A program made the translations under genes and the position numbers. Positions 1 to 7,923 of a stretch of 64,000 bases of DNA are shown in pieces. Below the pieces are notes generated by a model that ran no database searches, had not been told where the DNA came from, and saw only the letters and a program-made list of their open reading frames with translations. The stretch's first letter is position 1, and the number at the start of each line of letters is the position of its first letter. The stretch comes from Methylobacterium pseudosasicola. Lineage in GTDB: Bacteria > Pseudomonadota > Alphaproteobacteria > Rhizobiales > Beijerinckiaceae. The stretch covers positions 62,001 to 126,000 of the forward strand of contig NZ_FOTK01000015.1 of the NCBI RefSeq assembly GCF_900114535.1. The letters run 5' to 3'.

Positions 1-159
1 TCCGGCCGGTAGCAAGGTTACGCCGGCGCGCAGTTCGGCGACGGTCATGGCAGACAGATAGAGTGTTTCCAGAGGTTGCCTGTCGATCCATTCGATGACG
101 CGGGCCTCGGGCGCATGCCGGAGCGGCTCCGAAACCACGTTCGTATCGAGGAGGATCAT
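1..159 (-). CDS. VapC-family PIN-domain toxin, C-terminus cut by window edge
   Basis: This is the N-terminal 53 residues of a PIN-domain ribonuclease toxin. The opening MILLDTNVVSEPLR carries the first conserved acidic residue (Asp5) of the PIN metal-binding site and the DTNV/SE pattern typical of FitB/VapC proteins. TVAELRAG (residues about 39-46) holds the second conserved acidic residue. The rest of the domain lies beyond position 1. Its ATG overlaps the stop of the upstream antitoxin by the ATGA arrangement, so the two are translationally coupled. By family, VapC toxins cleave tRNA or rRNA unless bound by the cognate antitoxin; the target here is unknown. The family call is firm; completeness and activity cannot be judged from this fragment. 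Confidence 0.85.
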   Translation of the reverse strand, partial: MILLDTNVVSEPLRHAPEARVIEWIDRQPLETLYLSAMTVAELRAGVTLLPAG

Positions 160-410
160 TCAAAGCACGCTGCACGGGCCGGGGTTGTGTCGCGCACGCT
201 CTTGAAGATGGCGATTTCCTCGTCAGTCAGCCTGATCTTGCGGCCGATCTCGGCCAGCAGCGAACCCAGTTTGATCCGGCCTTCCGGCCTCACCGCAGAT
301 TCCAGGATATGGCGCATTTCGGCCTCGACGCTGCGACCGTGTTGAGCGGCCCTTACGCGGATCGCGCGATGCACCTCATCGGGCACATTCCGAACGGTCA
401 TGGATGGCAT
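156..410 (-). CDS. VapB/FitA-like ribbon-helix-helix antitoxin
   Basis: An 84-residue antitoxin upstream of the PIN toxin. The N-terminus (TVRNVPDEVHRAIRVRAAQH, about residues 5-24) matches the FitA-type ribbon-helix-helix DNA-binding fold: a short strand followed by two helices. GRSVEAEMRHIL completes that domain, and the C-terminal half should wrap the toxin. By family it neutralises the toxin and represses its own operon as a dimer. The ATG at 410 has an AGAGG Shine-Dalgarno about 9 nt upstream; an internal ATG at 401 is possible but has less support. A palindrome at 438-462 lies just upstream and may be the operator. The 4-nt overlap with vapC supports one operon. Confidence 0.87.
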   Translation of the reverse strand: MPSMTVRNVPDEVHRAIRVRAAQHGRSVEAEMRHILESAVRPEGRIKLGSLLAEIGRKIRLTDEEIAIFKSVRDTTPARAACFE

Positions 411-437
411 CTGTCAAAACCTCTGCATGATGGCGAG

Positions 438-462
438 GATTGCATTTTATCAATCTGCAATC
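438..462. promoter_or_regulatory. Candidate autoregulatory operator of the vapBC operon
   Basis: A perfect 7-bp inverted repeat, GATTGCA and TGCAATC, is separated by 11 bp of AT-rich DNA containing TAAAAT on the minus strand. It lies 28-52 bases upstream of the antitoxin ATG. Ribbon-helix-helix antitoxins normally bind such palindromes overlapping their promoter, so this is the natural candidate operator. The sequence symmetry is directly visible; its role is inferred. Confidence 0.4.
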
Positions 463-634
463 AACTTTGTCCTCGGCACCGCGAGCGGCGAGATCCATCT
501 TTCAAGATGATGTTCCCGACTGAAGCCGCGGCCTCAATGCGGTCGAAGCCTCCAAGCGGCGTGCCAGTATCGGCGGCAGAGAAGGTTCGAGGACTCGACG
601 GATCCCAGCGCTCCAGAAACCCCAACGCACAACG

Positions 635-673
635 AAAAACCCGCGCGGGACGGGTGTCCCGCGCGGGTTTTTT
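635..673 (-). terminator. Rho-independent terminator of rpsA
   Basis: A GC-rich hairpin with arms GTCCCGCGCGGG and CCCGCGCGGGAC closes on a 4-base loop. T-runs flank it on both strands (five T's reading the minus strand, six or more reading plus). It sits 54 bases after the rpsA stop and is the clearest intrinsic terminator in the window. The symmetrical A/T flanks would let it act in both directions. Confidence 0.85.
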
Positions 674-726
674 AAACGGATCCGAAACCGCCGCCCGGCC
701 GAGCCGGGCGGCGAAACCGGCTGGTC

Positions 727-2439
727 TCAATCGTCGTCGGAGCGCTTCTTGTTGAAGGCCGCGCCGAGGATGTCACCCAGCGAGGCGCCGGAATCGGCGG
801 AGCCGAACTGGGCCATCGCCTCCTTCTCCTCGGCCACTTCCAGGGCCTTGATCGAGACCTGGACGCGGTGGGCCTTGCGGTCGAACTGCACGACCCGCGC
901 ATCGAACTTCTCGCCGGCGGCGAAACGCTCGGGGCGCTGGTCGCCGCGGTCGCGGGCGAGTTCGGCGCGACGGACGAAGGTGGTCATGTCGGTGTCGACG
1001 ATCTTCACCTCGACGCCCGAATCCTTCACCTCGACGACTTCGCAGGTGACGATCTGACCCTTCTTGATCTCGCCGGCCTCGGCGAAGGGGTCACCGCCGA
1101 GCTGCTTCACGCCCAGCGAGATCCGCTCCTTCTCGACGTCGACGTCGAGAACCTGGGCGCGGACCATGTCGCCCTTCTTGAACTCCTCGATGACCTGCTC
1201 GCCCGGACGGTTCCAGTCGAGATCCGACAGGTGGACCATGCCGTCGACATCGCCCTCGAGGCCGATGAACAGGCCGAACTCGGTCTTGTTCTTGACCTCG
1301 CCCTCGACCTCGGAACCGACCGGGTGCTTCTCGGAGAAGGCCTCCCAGGGGTTCTGCAGGGTCTGCTTGAGGCCCAAGCTGATGCGGCGCTTGACCGGAT
1401 CGACTTCCAGGATCTGAACCTCGACCTCCTGGGAGGTGGAGACGATCTTGCCCGGATGGACGTTCTTCTTGGTCCAGCTCATCTCGGAGACGTGGATCAG
1501 GCCCTCGATCCCCGGCTCCAGCTCCACGAAGGCACCGTAATCGGTGATGTTGGTCACGCGGCCCTTGAGCTTGGCGCCCTCCGGGTAGCGAGCGGCGATG
1601 CCCTCCCACGGATCGGCGAGCAGCTGCTTGATGCCGAGCGAGATGCGGTGCGTCTCGTGGTTGATCTTGATGATCTTGACCTTGACCGTCTGGCCGATGG
1701 TAACGACCTCGGACGGATGGTTCACGCGGCGCCACGCCATGTCGGTGACGTGCAGCAGGCCGTCGATGCCGCCGAGATCGACGAAGGCGCCGTACTCGGT
1801 GATGTTCTTGACGACGCCGTCGATGACCTGACCCTCTTCGAGGTTGGCCACCAGCTCCGAGCGCTGCTCGGCGCGGCTCTCTTCGAGCACGGTGCGGCGC
1901 GACACGACGATGTTGCCGCGGCGGCGATCCATCTTGAGGATCTGGAACGGCTGCGGGGTGCCGAGCAGCGGGGTGACGTCGCGGACCGGGCGGATATCGA
2001 CCTGCGAGCGCGGCAGGAACGCCACGGCGCCGTCGAGGTCGACGGTGTAGCCGCCCTTGACCTGGTTGAAGATCGTGCCGGTGACGCGGTCGTTGTTCTC
2101 GAACGACTTCTCGAGCTTGACCCAGCTCTCCTCGCGGCGGGCCTTGTCGCGCGAGATGACGGCTTCGCCGAGGGCGTTCTCGATCCGGTCGACATAGACC
2201 TCGACCTCGTCGCCGACCTTCAGCTCGCCTTCCCGGCCGGGGCCGGTGAATTCCTTGAGTGCGACACGGCCTTCCGTCTTGGCGCCGATGTCGATGACGG
2301 CCACGTCCTTCTCGATCGCGACGACGCGACCCTTGACGACGGACCCTTCGGTGATCTCGTGTTCGAGGAAGCTCTCCTCGAGGAGGGCGGCGAAATCATC
2401 GCGGCTCGGGCCACGCCCCAGAGCGGTACCTGCGGACAT
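727..2439 (-). CDS. rpsA: 30S ribosomal protein S1
   Basis: A 570-residue S1 protein, which binds mRNA on the small subunit and helps initiate translation of structured or weakly Shine-Dalgarno-led messages. Six S1 OB-fold repeats follow one another, starting near residues 30, 115, 200, 287, 372 and 460. The first two are the more diverged ribosome-binding repeats; the later ones carry typical motifs such as EYGAFVDLGGIDGLLHVTDM and DYGAFVELEPGIEGLIHVSE. Length fits the alphaproteobacterial family. The open frame runs on upstream to 2823, but the ATG at 2439 has an excellent GGAG site and starts the conserved region, so the longer start is rejected. The cmk gene that often precedes rpsA is not adjacent; a transglutaminase gene lies upstream instead. 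Confidence 0.97.
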   Translation of the reverse strand: MSAGTALGRGPSRDDFAALLEESFLEHEITEGSVVKGRVVAIEKDVAVIDIGAKTEGRVALKEFTGPGREGELKVGDEVEVYVDRIENALGEAVISRDKARREESWVKLEKSFENNDRVTGTIFNQVKGGYTVDLDGAVAFLPRSQVDIRPVRDVTPLLGTPQPFQILKMDRRRGNIVVSRRTVLEESRAEQRSELVANLEEGQVIDGVVKNITEYGAFVDLGGIDGLLHVTDMAWRRVNHPSEVVTIGQTVKVKIIKINHETHRISLGIKQLLADPWEGIAARYPEGAKLKGRVTNITDYGAFVELEPGIEGLIHVSEMSWTKKNVHPGKIVSTSQEVEVQILEVDPVKRRISLGLKQTLQNPWEAFSEKHPVGSEVEGEVKNKTEFGLFIGLEGDVDGMVHLSDLDWNRPGEQVIEEFKKGDMVRAQVLDVDVEKERISLGVKQLGGDPFAEAGEIKKGQIVTCEVVEVKDSGVEVKIVDTDMTTFVRRAELARDRGDQRPERFAAGEKFDARVVQFDRKAHRVQVSIKALEVAEEKEAMAQFGSADSGASLGDILGAAFNKKRSDDD

Positions 2440-3078
2440 TCTCTCTCCTGAACGGCCTCCGGCGGAGGCCCGTTGCGTCGGCGGCTCGCGTTGCACGCAC
2501 CCCCGGTTCGCCGCGGCCGCTCCCGAAACCCTGAGGGAGTGGCGACCGGTCCCGCGGGATCCGGCTTGCCGACGCGTCGATACGGATGACGAGGGCGATC
2601 CAGCCGACGACGCGGCGGCGCCAAAATGAGCGCGCGCGAGCGGAATCCGGCAGGACGCGCGCTCCTTACAACATCGGCTTAACGACTTCAACCGAGGAGG
2701 GTTTCTCGGCGCAGGGCGGGGGTTGGAGGGGGGTATTGTCAGGGACGGGCTGGTTTGGCGGGTTGCCGATACGGTTTTCGACCGGGGGCTGCGCTTTGCC
2801 TCGGCTCCCTGTGTTGCCGCCAATGGACTTGCTCAGATGCCGGATGAGGCGCGGATTCCCCTCGCCCCGCATGCGGGAAGCGCAGGCGAAGCCGGAGCGG
2901 CAGTGAGGGGGCTTGCACGGACGAGTCTCCTCCGGAGCCGCCCCCTCACCCTCGGCTGCCGCCTCGCCGCGCCGACGACGAGGTCGTCGCGGCCCTCTCC
3001 CCGCAAGCGGGGCGAGGGGATCACAGGGGGAAGTGACGGCGCTCAAGGCAGCTAGGAAGCCTCCACCCTGCTGCCCGA
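2440..3078. other. Long intergenic region upstream of rpsA
   Basis: No convincing gene. The rpsA-proximal part (2440-2720) should carry the rpsA promoter and leader; I see only weak candidates, such as TTGAAG at 2686-2691 on the minus strand. The distal part carries the inverted-repeat element at 2854-3022. Open frames here in several phases are products of high G+C and have no domain features. Confidence 0.5.
2854..3022. repeat. Palindromic intergenic repeat (CCCCTCGCCCCGC type)
   Basis: The left arm has CCCCTCGCCCCGC followed by ATGCGGG. The right arm has CCCCGCAAGCGGGGCGAGGGG, essentially the reverse complement. An inner pair (GTGAGGGGG and CCCCCTCAC) strengthens the symmetry. It resembles the dispersed CCCTCTCCCG repeats seen near 7.0 and 53.6 kb. 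Non-coding; possibly a transcript-stabilising or REP-like element. Confidence 0.6.
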
Positions 3079-3927
3079 TCAGGCGGCCTGGGCGAGGACA
3101 GCCTGCGCGTCGCCGACCTCGTCGGTGTGCACGTCGAACTGCACCAAGTAGGCGGTGCCGAAACTGGTGGTCAGGGCGCAATCGGTGGCGTCGCGGCCCC
3201 GGGCCATAACGATCCGGGCGATCCGCGGCTGGTTGTGCCGTGCATCGAACGTGTACCAGCGCCCGCCCTCGGGGCCTTCCAGGTAGACCTCGAACCAGGC
3301 CGAGAAATCCATCGGGGCCGGGTCCTTCGGCACGCCGATATCGCCGAGATAGCCGGTAGCGTAGCGGGCCGGGATGTTCATGCAGCGGCACAGGGTGATC
3401 GCGAGATGCGCAAAATCCCGGCAGACGCCGACCTGCTGGGTGTAACCGTCGAAGGCCGTGCGGGTGGCGTCGGCCTGCTGGTAGTCGAACCGCAGGCGGT
3501 TGTGGGCGAAGTCGACGATCGCCTGCACCCGCGCCCAGCCCTCCGGCGTCCCGCCGAACAGCGACCAGGCGATGCCCGAGAGCTTGTCGGTGTCGCAGTA
3601 GCGCGAGCCGAGCAGGTACATCAGCACGTCGTCCGGCAGGTCCTGAACCGGGATCTGGCGCGCCTCGGGGGCCTGCGCGTCCGGTAGGCCGCTATCCGCG
3701 ATGGTGAAGTCGGCCGCCATGGTGATCCGGCCGCCCGGGGCGACGATGCGGGTGGAAACATTGCCGAAGGCGTCGACGTGCTGGCGCGCCGCGACCGGCG
3801 GATCGAAGGTGATCACCTCCGGGGTGACGAGGTCGCTCCGGTGCTCGGGGCGCACGTTGAGGAGCAGGTTCATCGGCGTCGGGCCGAGCGTGTCGAAGGC
3901 GATGGTGAAGCCGGTGCGGACGTGCAT
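3079..3927 (-). CDS. Transglutaminase-like cysteine protease family protein
   Basis: A 282-residue protein of the bacterial transglutaminase-like superfamily (COG1305 type), with an N-terminal beta domain and a C-terminal papain-like core. The catalytic triad is visible as Cys in VGVCRDFAHLA, His in TFDARHN and the following Asp-containing strand around ARGRDATDC. Such proteins are peptidases or peptide-modifying enzymes; the substrate cannot be read from the sequence. The start at MHVRTGFTIAFDT (ATG at 3927) matches the usual N-terminus of the family; the frame extends upstream but those residues look non-coding. No strong Shine-Dalgarno is seen. It is divergent from serA. Confidence 0.85.
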   Translation of the reverse strand: MHVRTGFTIAFDTLGPTPMNLLLNVRPEHRSDLVTPEVITFDPPVAARQHVDAFGNVSTRIVAPGGRITMAADFTIADSGLPDAQAPEARQIPVQDLPDDVLMYLLGSRYCDTDKLSGIAWSLFGGTPEGWARVQAIVDFAHNRLRFDYQQADATRTAFDGYTQQVGVCRDFAHLAITLCRCMNIPARYATGYLGDIGVPKDPAPMDFSAWFEVYLEGPEGGRWYTFDARHNQPRIARIVMARGRDATDCALTTSFGTAYLVQFDVHTDEVGDAQAVLAQAA

Positions 3928-4247
3928 GGGGAGAAACCGTGGACGAAGCCAGCACGGAGCGGTGCTGTCGGGTGGGCGCATATAGTAATGGAGCCTAAAA
4001 GATTCAGGTCGGCCAGTGGTTCCGCCCTGTCTATCAGTCGTCGGCCGTCCCGGTGCTCGAATTTGCGGCACCCTTAGCCTCTAGCTTGATCGCGCCGCGG
4101 ATCTTGCGCGTTCTCCGTGCAGCCCTGCCGTGCCCGGCGCCATGTTGCATCGCACAGGGCAGGCTCGTATCGCTGCCGCCGAACAGACCCGTGGAACGGC
4201 CCGGCATTGCTGCGCGCGACCGTCCCGCCGCCGGACGAACGCGACCC
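3928..4247. other. Divergent intergenic region, transglutaminase gene / serA
   Basis: About 320 bases between divergently transcribed genes, so it should hold both promoters. A CTATAT hexamer on the minus strand (3980-3985) could be a -10 element for the transglutaminase gene, but no good -35 box is correctly spaced. I see no riboswitch or leader peptide ahead of serA. Confidence 0.4.
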
Positions 4248-5498
4248 ATGACCCTCGACAAGCTTTCCCTGCCCAAGGACAAGATCCGGGTCCTGCTGCT
4301 CGAAGGCATCAACGACAGCGCCGTCGCGCTGATGCAGGCGGCCGGCTACACCAATCTGACCCGCCTGCCGAAGGCCCTCGACCGCGACGCGCTGCACGAG
4401 GCGCTCCAGGGTGTGCACATGGTGGGCATCCGCTCGCGCACGCAACTCGACGCGGCGGCCTTCGAGGCGGCGGACCGGCTGCTGGCGGTGGGCTGCTTCT
4501 CGGTGGGCACCAACCAGGTCGATCTGGAAGCGGCGCGCCATCGCGGCATCCCGGTGTTCAACGCACCGTTCTCCAACACCCGCTCGGTGGCGGAACTGAC
4601 CATCGGCGAGATCGTGATGCTGCTGCGCCGGATCGTGCCGCGCTCGGTGGGCGCCCATGCCGGCCGATGGGACAAGTCGGCGGCGGGTTCCCTGGAGGTC
4701 CGCGGCAAGACGCTCGGCATCGTCGGCTACGGCAATATCGGCACGCAGCTCTCGACGCTCGCCGAGGCGATGGGCATGCGGGTGCTGTTCTACGACCACA
4801 CCGACAAGCTGCGCCACGGCAACACCGAGCCGACCAAGACCCTGCACGACCTGCTCGGCCAGTGCGACGTGATCTCGCTCCACGTCCCCGAGACGGAGGC
4901 CACCGCCAACATGATCGGCGCGGCCGAGATCCGGGCGATGAAGCCGGGCGCGTTCCTGATCAATAATGCCCGCGGCACGGTGGTCGATCTCGACGCCCTC
5001 GCGGCGGCCCTGCGCGACGGCCACCTCAAGGGCGCGGCCATCGACGTGTTCCCGGTCGAGCCCGGCTCCAATGCGGAAGCCTTCGTGAGCCCGCTCCAGG
5101 GCATCGAGAACGTGATCCTGACCCCGCATATCGGCGGCTCGACGGAAGAGGCCCAGGAGCGCATCGGGGCCGAGGTCGCCCGCAAGCTCGTGGACTATTC
5201 CGATATCGGCTCGACGGTGGGCGCGGTGAATTTCCCGCAGGTCCAGCTACCGGCCCGGCCGACCGGCACCCGCTTCATCCACGTCCAGCGCAACCTGCCG
5301 GGCATGCTCGGGCGGTTGAACGACGTGTTCTCCCGCGGCCAGGTCAACATCGCCGCGCAGTTCTACCAGACCGACGGCGAAGTCGGTTACGTGGTGCTGG
5401 AGACTGACGCCACCGACGCGGATGCCGAGGCGCTGCTCACCGAGATCCGCGCCATCCCGGGCACGATCCGGGCGCGCCTGCTCTACGAGCGCCGCTGA
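4248..5498 (+). CDS. serA: D-3-phosphoglycerate dehydrogenase
   Basis: A 416-residue SerA, the first committed enzyme of serine synthesis: it oxidises 3-phosphoglycerate to 3-phosphohydroxypyruvate with NAD+. The length and single C-terminal ACT domain match the E. coli-type short form rather than the longer form with an intervening domain. The NAD-binding motif GIVGYGNIGTQ lies near residues 157-167. The catalytic Arg is in NARGTVVD (about 242), the Glu in VFPVEPGS (about 271) and the His in LTPHIGGST (about 294). The ACT domain begins near residue 342 (RFIHVQRNLPGMLGRLND) and is the expected site of serine feedback inhibition. A longer GTG-initiated frame from 4053 is open, but the ATG at 4248 begins the conserved part. 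Confidence 0.95.
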   Translation: MTLDKLSLPKDKIRVLLLEGINDSAVALMQAAGYTNLTRLPKALDRDALHEALQGVHMVGIRSRTQLDAAAFEAADRLLAVGCFSVGTNQVDLEAARHRGIPVFNAPFSNTRSVAELTIGEIVMLLRRIVPRSVGAHAGRWDKSAAGSLEVRGKTLGIVGYGNIGTQLSTLAEAMGMRVLFYDHTDKLRHGNTEPTKTLHDLLGQCDVISLHVPETEATANMIGAAEIRAMKPGAFLINNARGTVVDLDALAAALRDGHLKGAAIDVFPVEPGSNAEAFVSPLQGIENVILTPHIGGSTEEAQERIGAEVARKLVDYSDIGSTVGAVNFPQVQLPARPTGTRFIHVQRNLPGMLGRLNDVFSRGQVNIAAQFYQTDGEVGYVVLETDATDADAEALLTEIRAIPGTIRARLLYERR

Positions 5499-5634
5499 CC
5501 GGCACCGATTTCGCTGCGACCGCATCGAACGCGGGCTCTGTTGCCGCGTTCGCCTTGCGCGGCGGCGCCGGGCGCTGTTCAAGTCATGCCCGGCCGCTTT
5601 GCTGATGGATCGGCCGGTCGGCGGAGGATGTGCG

Positions 5635-6111
5635 GTGACGAAGCGTATTGGATGCGGATTGGCCGGCCTCGTGCTCGGTCTGGCCGGGACGATAACGGTC
5701 GTCTCCGATGCGTCCGCGGATTGCCTGCGCCGGATCTACAACCGCTCGACCTACGTCCTGGTCGCGCGCCAGGACGGCGGCCCGCCCGCGACCCTGCTGC
5801 CGGGCCAGTCCCTGCCGGTCCGGTTGTCGCGGCCGGGCCAGATCGCCATCTCGGCCTATTGCGGGCTTCCGGAGGCCGGGGGCAGCCCGGTCACCCAGGC
5901 GAGCTTCGATTACGAGGCCGTGCTCGACCGCTGCTTCGTCCGGTTTGGGAGCGACGAATTCTTCGCGTCCCAGCTCGGCCGCGGCTTCTTCGGCACGCAG
6001 GAGACCGCGCCGTTCACGGTCAACAACCCGAAACAGGGCGATATCGTGCTGGGCCCCTCGTCCCTGCCCGCCTGCCCGGTTCCGGGTGCGGTGCTCAGCC
6101 GGCGCGGCTGA
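5635..6111 (+). CDS. Exported protein of unknown function
   Basis: A 158-residue protein with a clean Sec signal peptide: basic start (VTKRIGCGL), hydrophobic core (AGLVLGLAGTITVV) and a likely cleavage after SDASA. The mature part has four to five cysteines (DCLRRIYN, AYCGLPEAG, DRCFVRFG, PACPVPG), consistent with disulfides in the periplasm. I do not recognise a domain. The GTG at 5635 is chosen because GGAGG lies 7 nt upstream; an in-frame ATG at 5605 has no comparable site. It follows serA by 136 bases and may be transcribed separately. Confidence 0.72.
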   Translation: MTKRIGCGLAGLVLGLAGTITVVSDASADCLRRIYNRSTYVLVARQDGGPPATLLPGQSLPVRLSRPGQIAISAYCGLPEAGGSPVTQASFDYEAVLDRCFVRFGSDEFFASQLGRGFFGTQETAPFTVNNPKQGDIVLGPSSLPACPVPGAVLSRRG

Positions 6112-6125
6112 GGGGCATCGTCGTT

Positions 6126-6154
6126 TCCCGAAAGCCGAAACCCGCCTTTCGGGA
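6126..6154. terminator. Hairpin between convergent genes
   Basis: A perfect 9-bp stem, TCCCGAAAG and CTTTCGGGA, with an 11-base loop lies between the ends of the exported-protein gene (6111) and the convergent small gene (6162). There is no T-run, so it is a weak or factor-assisted terminator at best. Confidence 0.45.
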
Positions 6155-6161
6155 TGATGCG

Positions 6162-6314
6162 CTAGAGAAAATGCCGGAAGACGACCCGCCGGTCCTCGGG
6201 GGCGCCGGGCGGCGGTGGGGCCGCCGGCGCCAGGAACGGGCTGGCGAGGCGCAGCGCGATCAGGCTGAGGGCCGCGAGCGCTGGGGCGACGTATCGGAAC
6301 GGGCGAGCGATCAT
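6162..6314 (-). CDS. Small single-pass membrane protein, 50 residues
   Basis: A 50-residue ORF with one predicted membrane span (YVAPALAALSLIALRLAS) near the N-terminus and a Pro-rich tail (APAAPPPPGAPEDRR). The ATG at 6314 has a strong GGAGG site 5 nt upstream, the main reason to believe in this short gene. The frame stays open further upstream, giving a possible longer product, but no better start is seen there. Function unknown. Confidence 0.55.
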   Translation of the reverse strand: MIARPFRYVAPALAALSLIALRLASPFLAPAAPPPPGAPEDRRVVFRHFL

Positions 6315-6640
6315 GTGCGCCTCCGTCGCGGCGTAGCCGACCCAGGCGATGACCTGGGTGCAGCCCTGACGCGTGAAGAGAACATCGCACCACGGCGCGG
6401 GATGCGGCGTGTTGAAGCGCACATGGGTAACGTTAAGCCGGCTCACCGGTGCCGGCGGGTCTCGGCGCGCACGCGCCTGACGTTTCGATCCGCCCGGGTT
6501 ACGGACCTCCGATTGCGTCCGCAGCGTCGCTGGCGCCCGCAGGTGCACGCTCCTATGGTGGCCCTCTGCGGGAGTTTTGCCGCGCACGCCGCGACTTTGC
6601 TTCCCTGCGCCGAACCAACAGCGTGAACGAGGACGCGCGT
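6315..6640. other. Intergenic region with no recognised feature
   Basis: Lies between two divergent small genes, so it should contain their promoters. The reading frame of the minus-strand small gene is open through part of it but lacks a good start. Nothing else is recognised. Confidence 0.4.
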
Positions 6641-6856
6641 ATGCTGACCCAGACTGGCAACTCGATCCTGCGGGGGGATCTCGGCGTCGAGGAGACCATC
6701 GAATCCGACAACATCGTCCGGTGGGATGGCGATCGGCTCTATGTCGAGCAGGACGTATTCCACAACGGCCAACTCGTGCACCGCAAGTACCGGCGCACCG
6801 TGACCGAGCCCGTCGCCCAGGCGCTCTGGGCGATCATCAACCGCGCCAAGCAGTGA
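6641..6856 (+). CDS. Small conserved-looking protein of unknown function, 71 residues
   Basis: A 71-residue soluble protein with alternating charged and hydrophobic residues, for example RWDGDRLYVEQDVFHNG and a C-terminal helix EPVAQALWAIINRAKQ. Composition is that of a genuine folded protein rather than GC-driven noise. The ATG at 6641 has a GAGGA-like Shine-Dalgarno about 8 nt upstream; a GTG at 6623 is an alternative. No signal peptide, no membrane span, no family I recognise. Confidence 0.65.
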   Translation: MLTQTGNSILRGDLGVEETIESDNIVRWDGDRLYVEQDVFHNGQLVHRKYRRTVTEPVAQALWAIINRAKQ

Positions 6857-7172
6857 GGGTTTGCGGGTAGAGTTCAGCGCTGCAAGCGCTAGGCAACGCT
6901 GGAGAGGCCGATGGCCTCTTCCGCGTTCCTCAGTCGTGTCGATGGGCACCGCACCTTTGAGGCGCGCGCTCTGTGCAGGCCGCGACGTGCCCCCTCTCCC
7001 GTGCGGGATAGGGCTGGGGTGAGGGACCAGGGTCTTCCGGAGAGGTCGCACACCTCACCCTGTCCCTCTCCCGCATGAAAGAGGGACCTGCGCTTTATGC
7101 GGACGGCCCAGTCCAAGAGACCTCGATCTTAGGCGCCGCCTGGAGCGGCAGCCGGCCGCGTCGGAGCTGGCC
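6857..7172. other. Intergenic region carrying a dispersed repeat
   Basis: No gene. Most of it is the repeat described at 6985-7100; the remainder shows nothing recognisable. Confidence 0.5.
6985..7100. repeat. Dispersed intergenic repeat, copy A
   Basis: Contains CCCCCTCTCCCGTGCGGGAT, then GGTGAGGG, then the mirror CCTCACCCTGTCCCTCTCCC. The segment matches the one at 53571-53689 in the same order and orientation, including the shared middle TCCGGAGAGGTCGCA. Each unit has small hairpins (CCCTCTCCCG with CGGGAGAGGG) and a larger symmetry (GGGTGAGGG with CCCTCACCC). This copy is the more decayed: its hairpin arms carry mismatches. Non-coding. Confidence 0.75.
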
Positions 7173-7505
7173 CTACGCCGCCACCGCGTTCAGGGGCGCG
7201 GTCGTCGAGAGCTGTTCGGTCTGGAGCGCATCGAGGCGGCTATGAGCGTTGTCGAAGGCGCTCCGGAGCGTCGCGCTCGCGTCCTCCACGGCGACCAGCA
7301 CCGCCAGCTTCTGGCTTGAGGCGCGATCGGCGATGCTGCGGGCGGCCGAGAGCAGGGATTGCTCCAGGTTCTGGAATTCGGCCGCGGCCTCCTTGCCCGT
7401 CTCGCGGGTGGCCGCCGCCAGGCGTTCGAGCGCTGCCTCGAGGGCATGACGCAGGACAAGCGTGCGCACGCGCTCCTGAAGGAGCGCCCTCTCGTCGAGT
7501 TTCAT
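7173..7505 (-). CDS. Helical protein of unknown function, 110 residues
   Basis: A 110-residue, Ala/Glu/Arg/Leu-rich protein that looks almost entirely alpha-helical (LVLRHALEAALERLAAATRE and similar) and may form a coiled coil or helical bundle. No signal peptide, membrane span or catalytic motif. Its ATG at 7505 begins MKLDERALLQER. It stands alone on the minus strand, flanked by non-coding DNA. I do not recognise the family and assign no function. Confidence 0.7.
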   Translation of the reverse strand: MKLDERALLQERVRTLVLRHALEAALERLAAATRETGKEAAAEFQNLEQSLLSAARSIADRASSQKLAVLVAVEDASATLRSAFDNAHSRLDALQTEQLSTTAPLNAVAA

Positions 7506-7923
7506 CGGATTGGGTCCGCGACTGGGAACGCAGGCAAGATCTCATACTTCCCCGAACCCCGCAGCCACCTTTTTGCAACAGCGCAATACTGTTTCTCCAT
7601 CCACGGGGTGTTGCGCCGGGATCGGGATGGTTGCTGAGCTTTCGGATGATCTATCGTTTGTCTGAAGTACTCCAAGTGTTAAGGCTTTATTTGCCCTCTT
7701 GGCAGGGCTTTTGACTTCGATCCCACGGGCATCGATGCGCCTTTCGAGCCGCGGATTCAAATGGAAGGTGGATATTCGCGGCTTCGTCACACCCGCGCGA
7801 TCGCGGTGTCGACTGGATCGCAAGGCGCTGGCATCGCGCGATCCCCGACCGTGGCGGACCCGTGGATGGCTTCGCTGCGCGCAAGGACGGTCGCGAGTGG
7901 GGCGGATCTGTCGAAAGACCGCG
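7506..7923. other. Intergenic region with no recognised feature
   Basis: About 418 bases between two minus-strand genes. Base composition dips near 7640-7700, which may mark the promoter of the 110-residue gene, but I cannot assign boxes with confidence. Open frames here look like GC artefacts. Confidence 0.4.

Larger units (their letters stand above)
411..726. other. Intergenic region between rpsA and the toxin-antitoxin operon
   Basis: No gene is supported here. It holds a palindrome near the antitoxin gene (438-462), roughly 170 bases with no feature I recognise, and the rpsA terminator (635-673). Both flanking operons run on the minus strand, so this is the 3' end of rpsA followed by the promoter region of the antitoxin gene. 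Confidence 0.6.

Noticed and set aside
868..2451. A 527-codon open frame antisense to rpsA
   Set aside because: Mirror of a strongly coding gene in high-GC DNA; the residues (Asp/Leu/Ala repeats) show no domain and no proper start signal.
3928..4071. N-terminal extension of the transglutaminase gene
   Set aside because: Arg/Pro-rich and outside the family; the conserved domain begins at the ATG at 3927.
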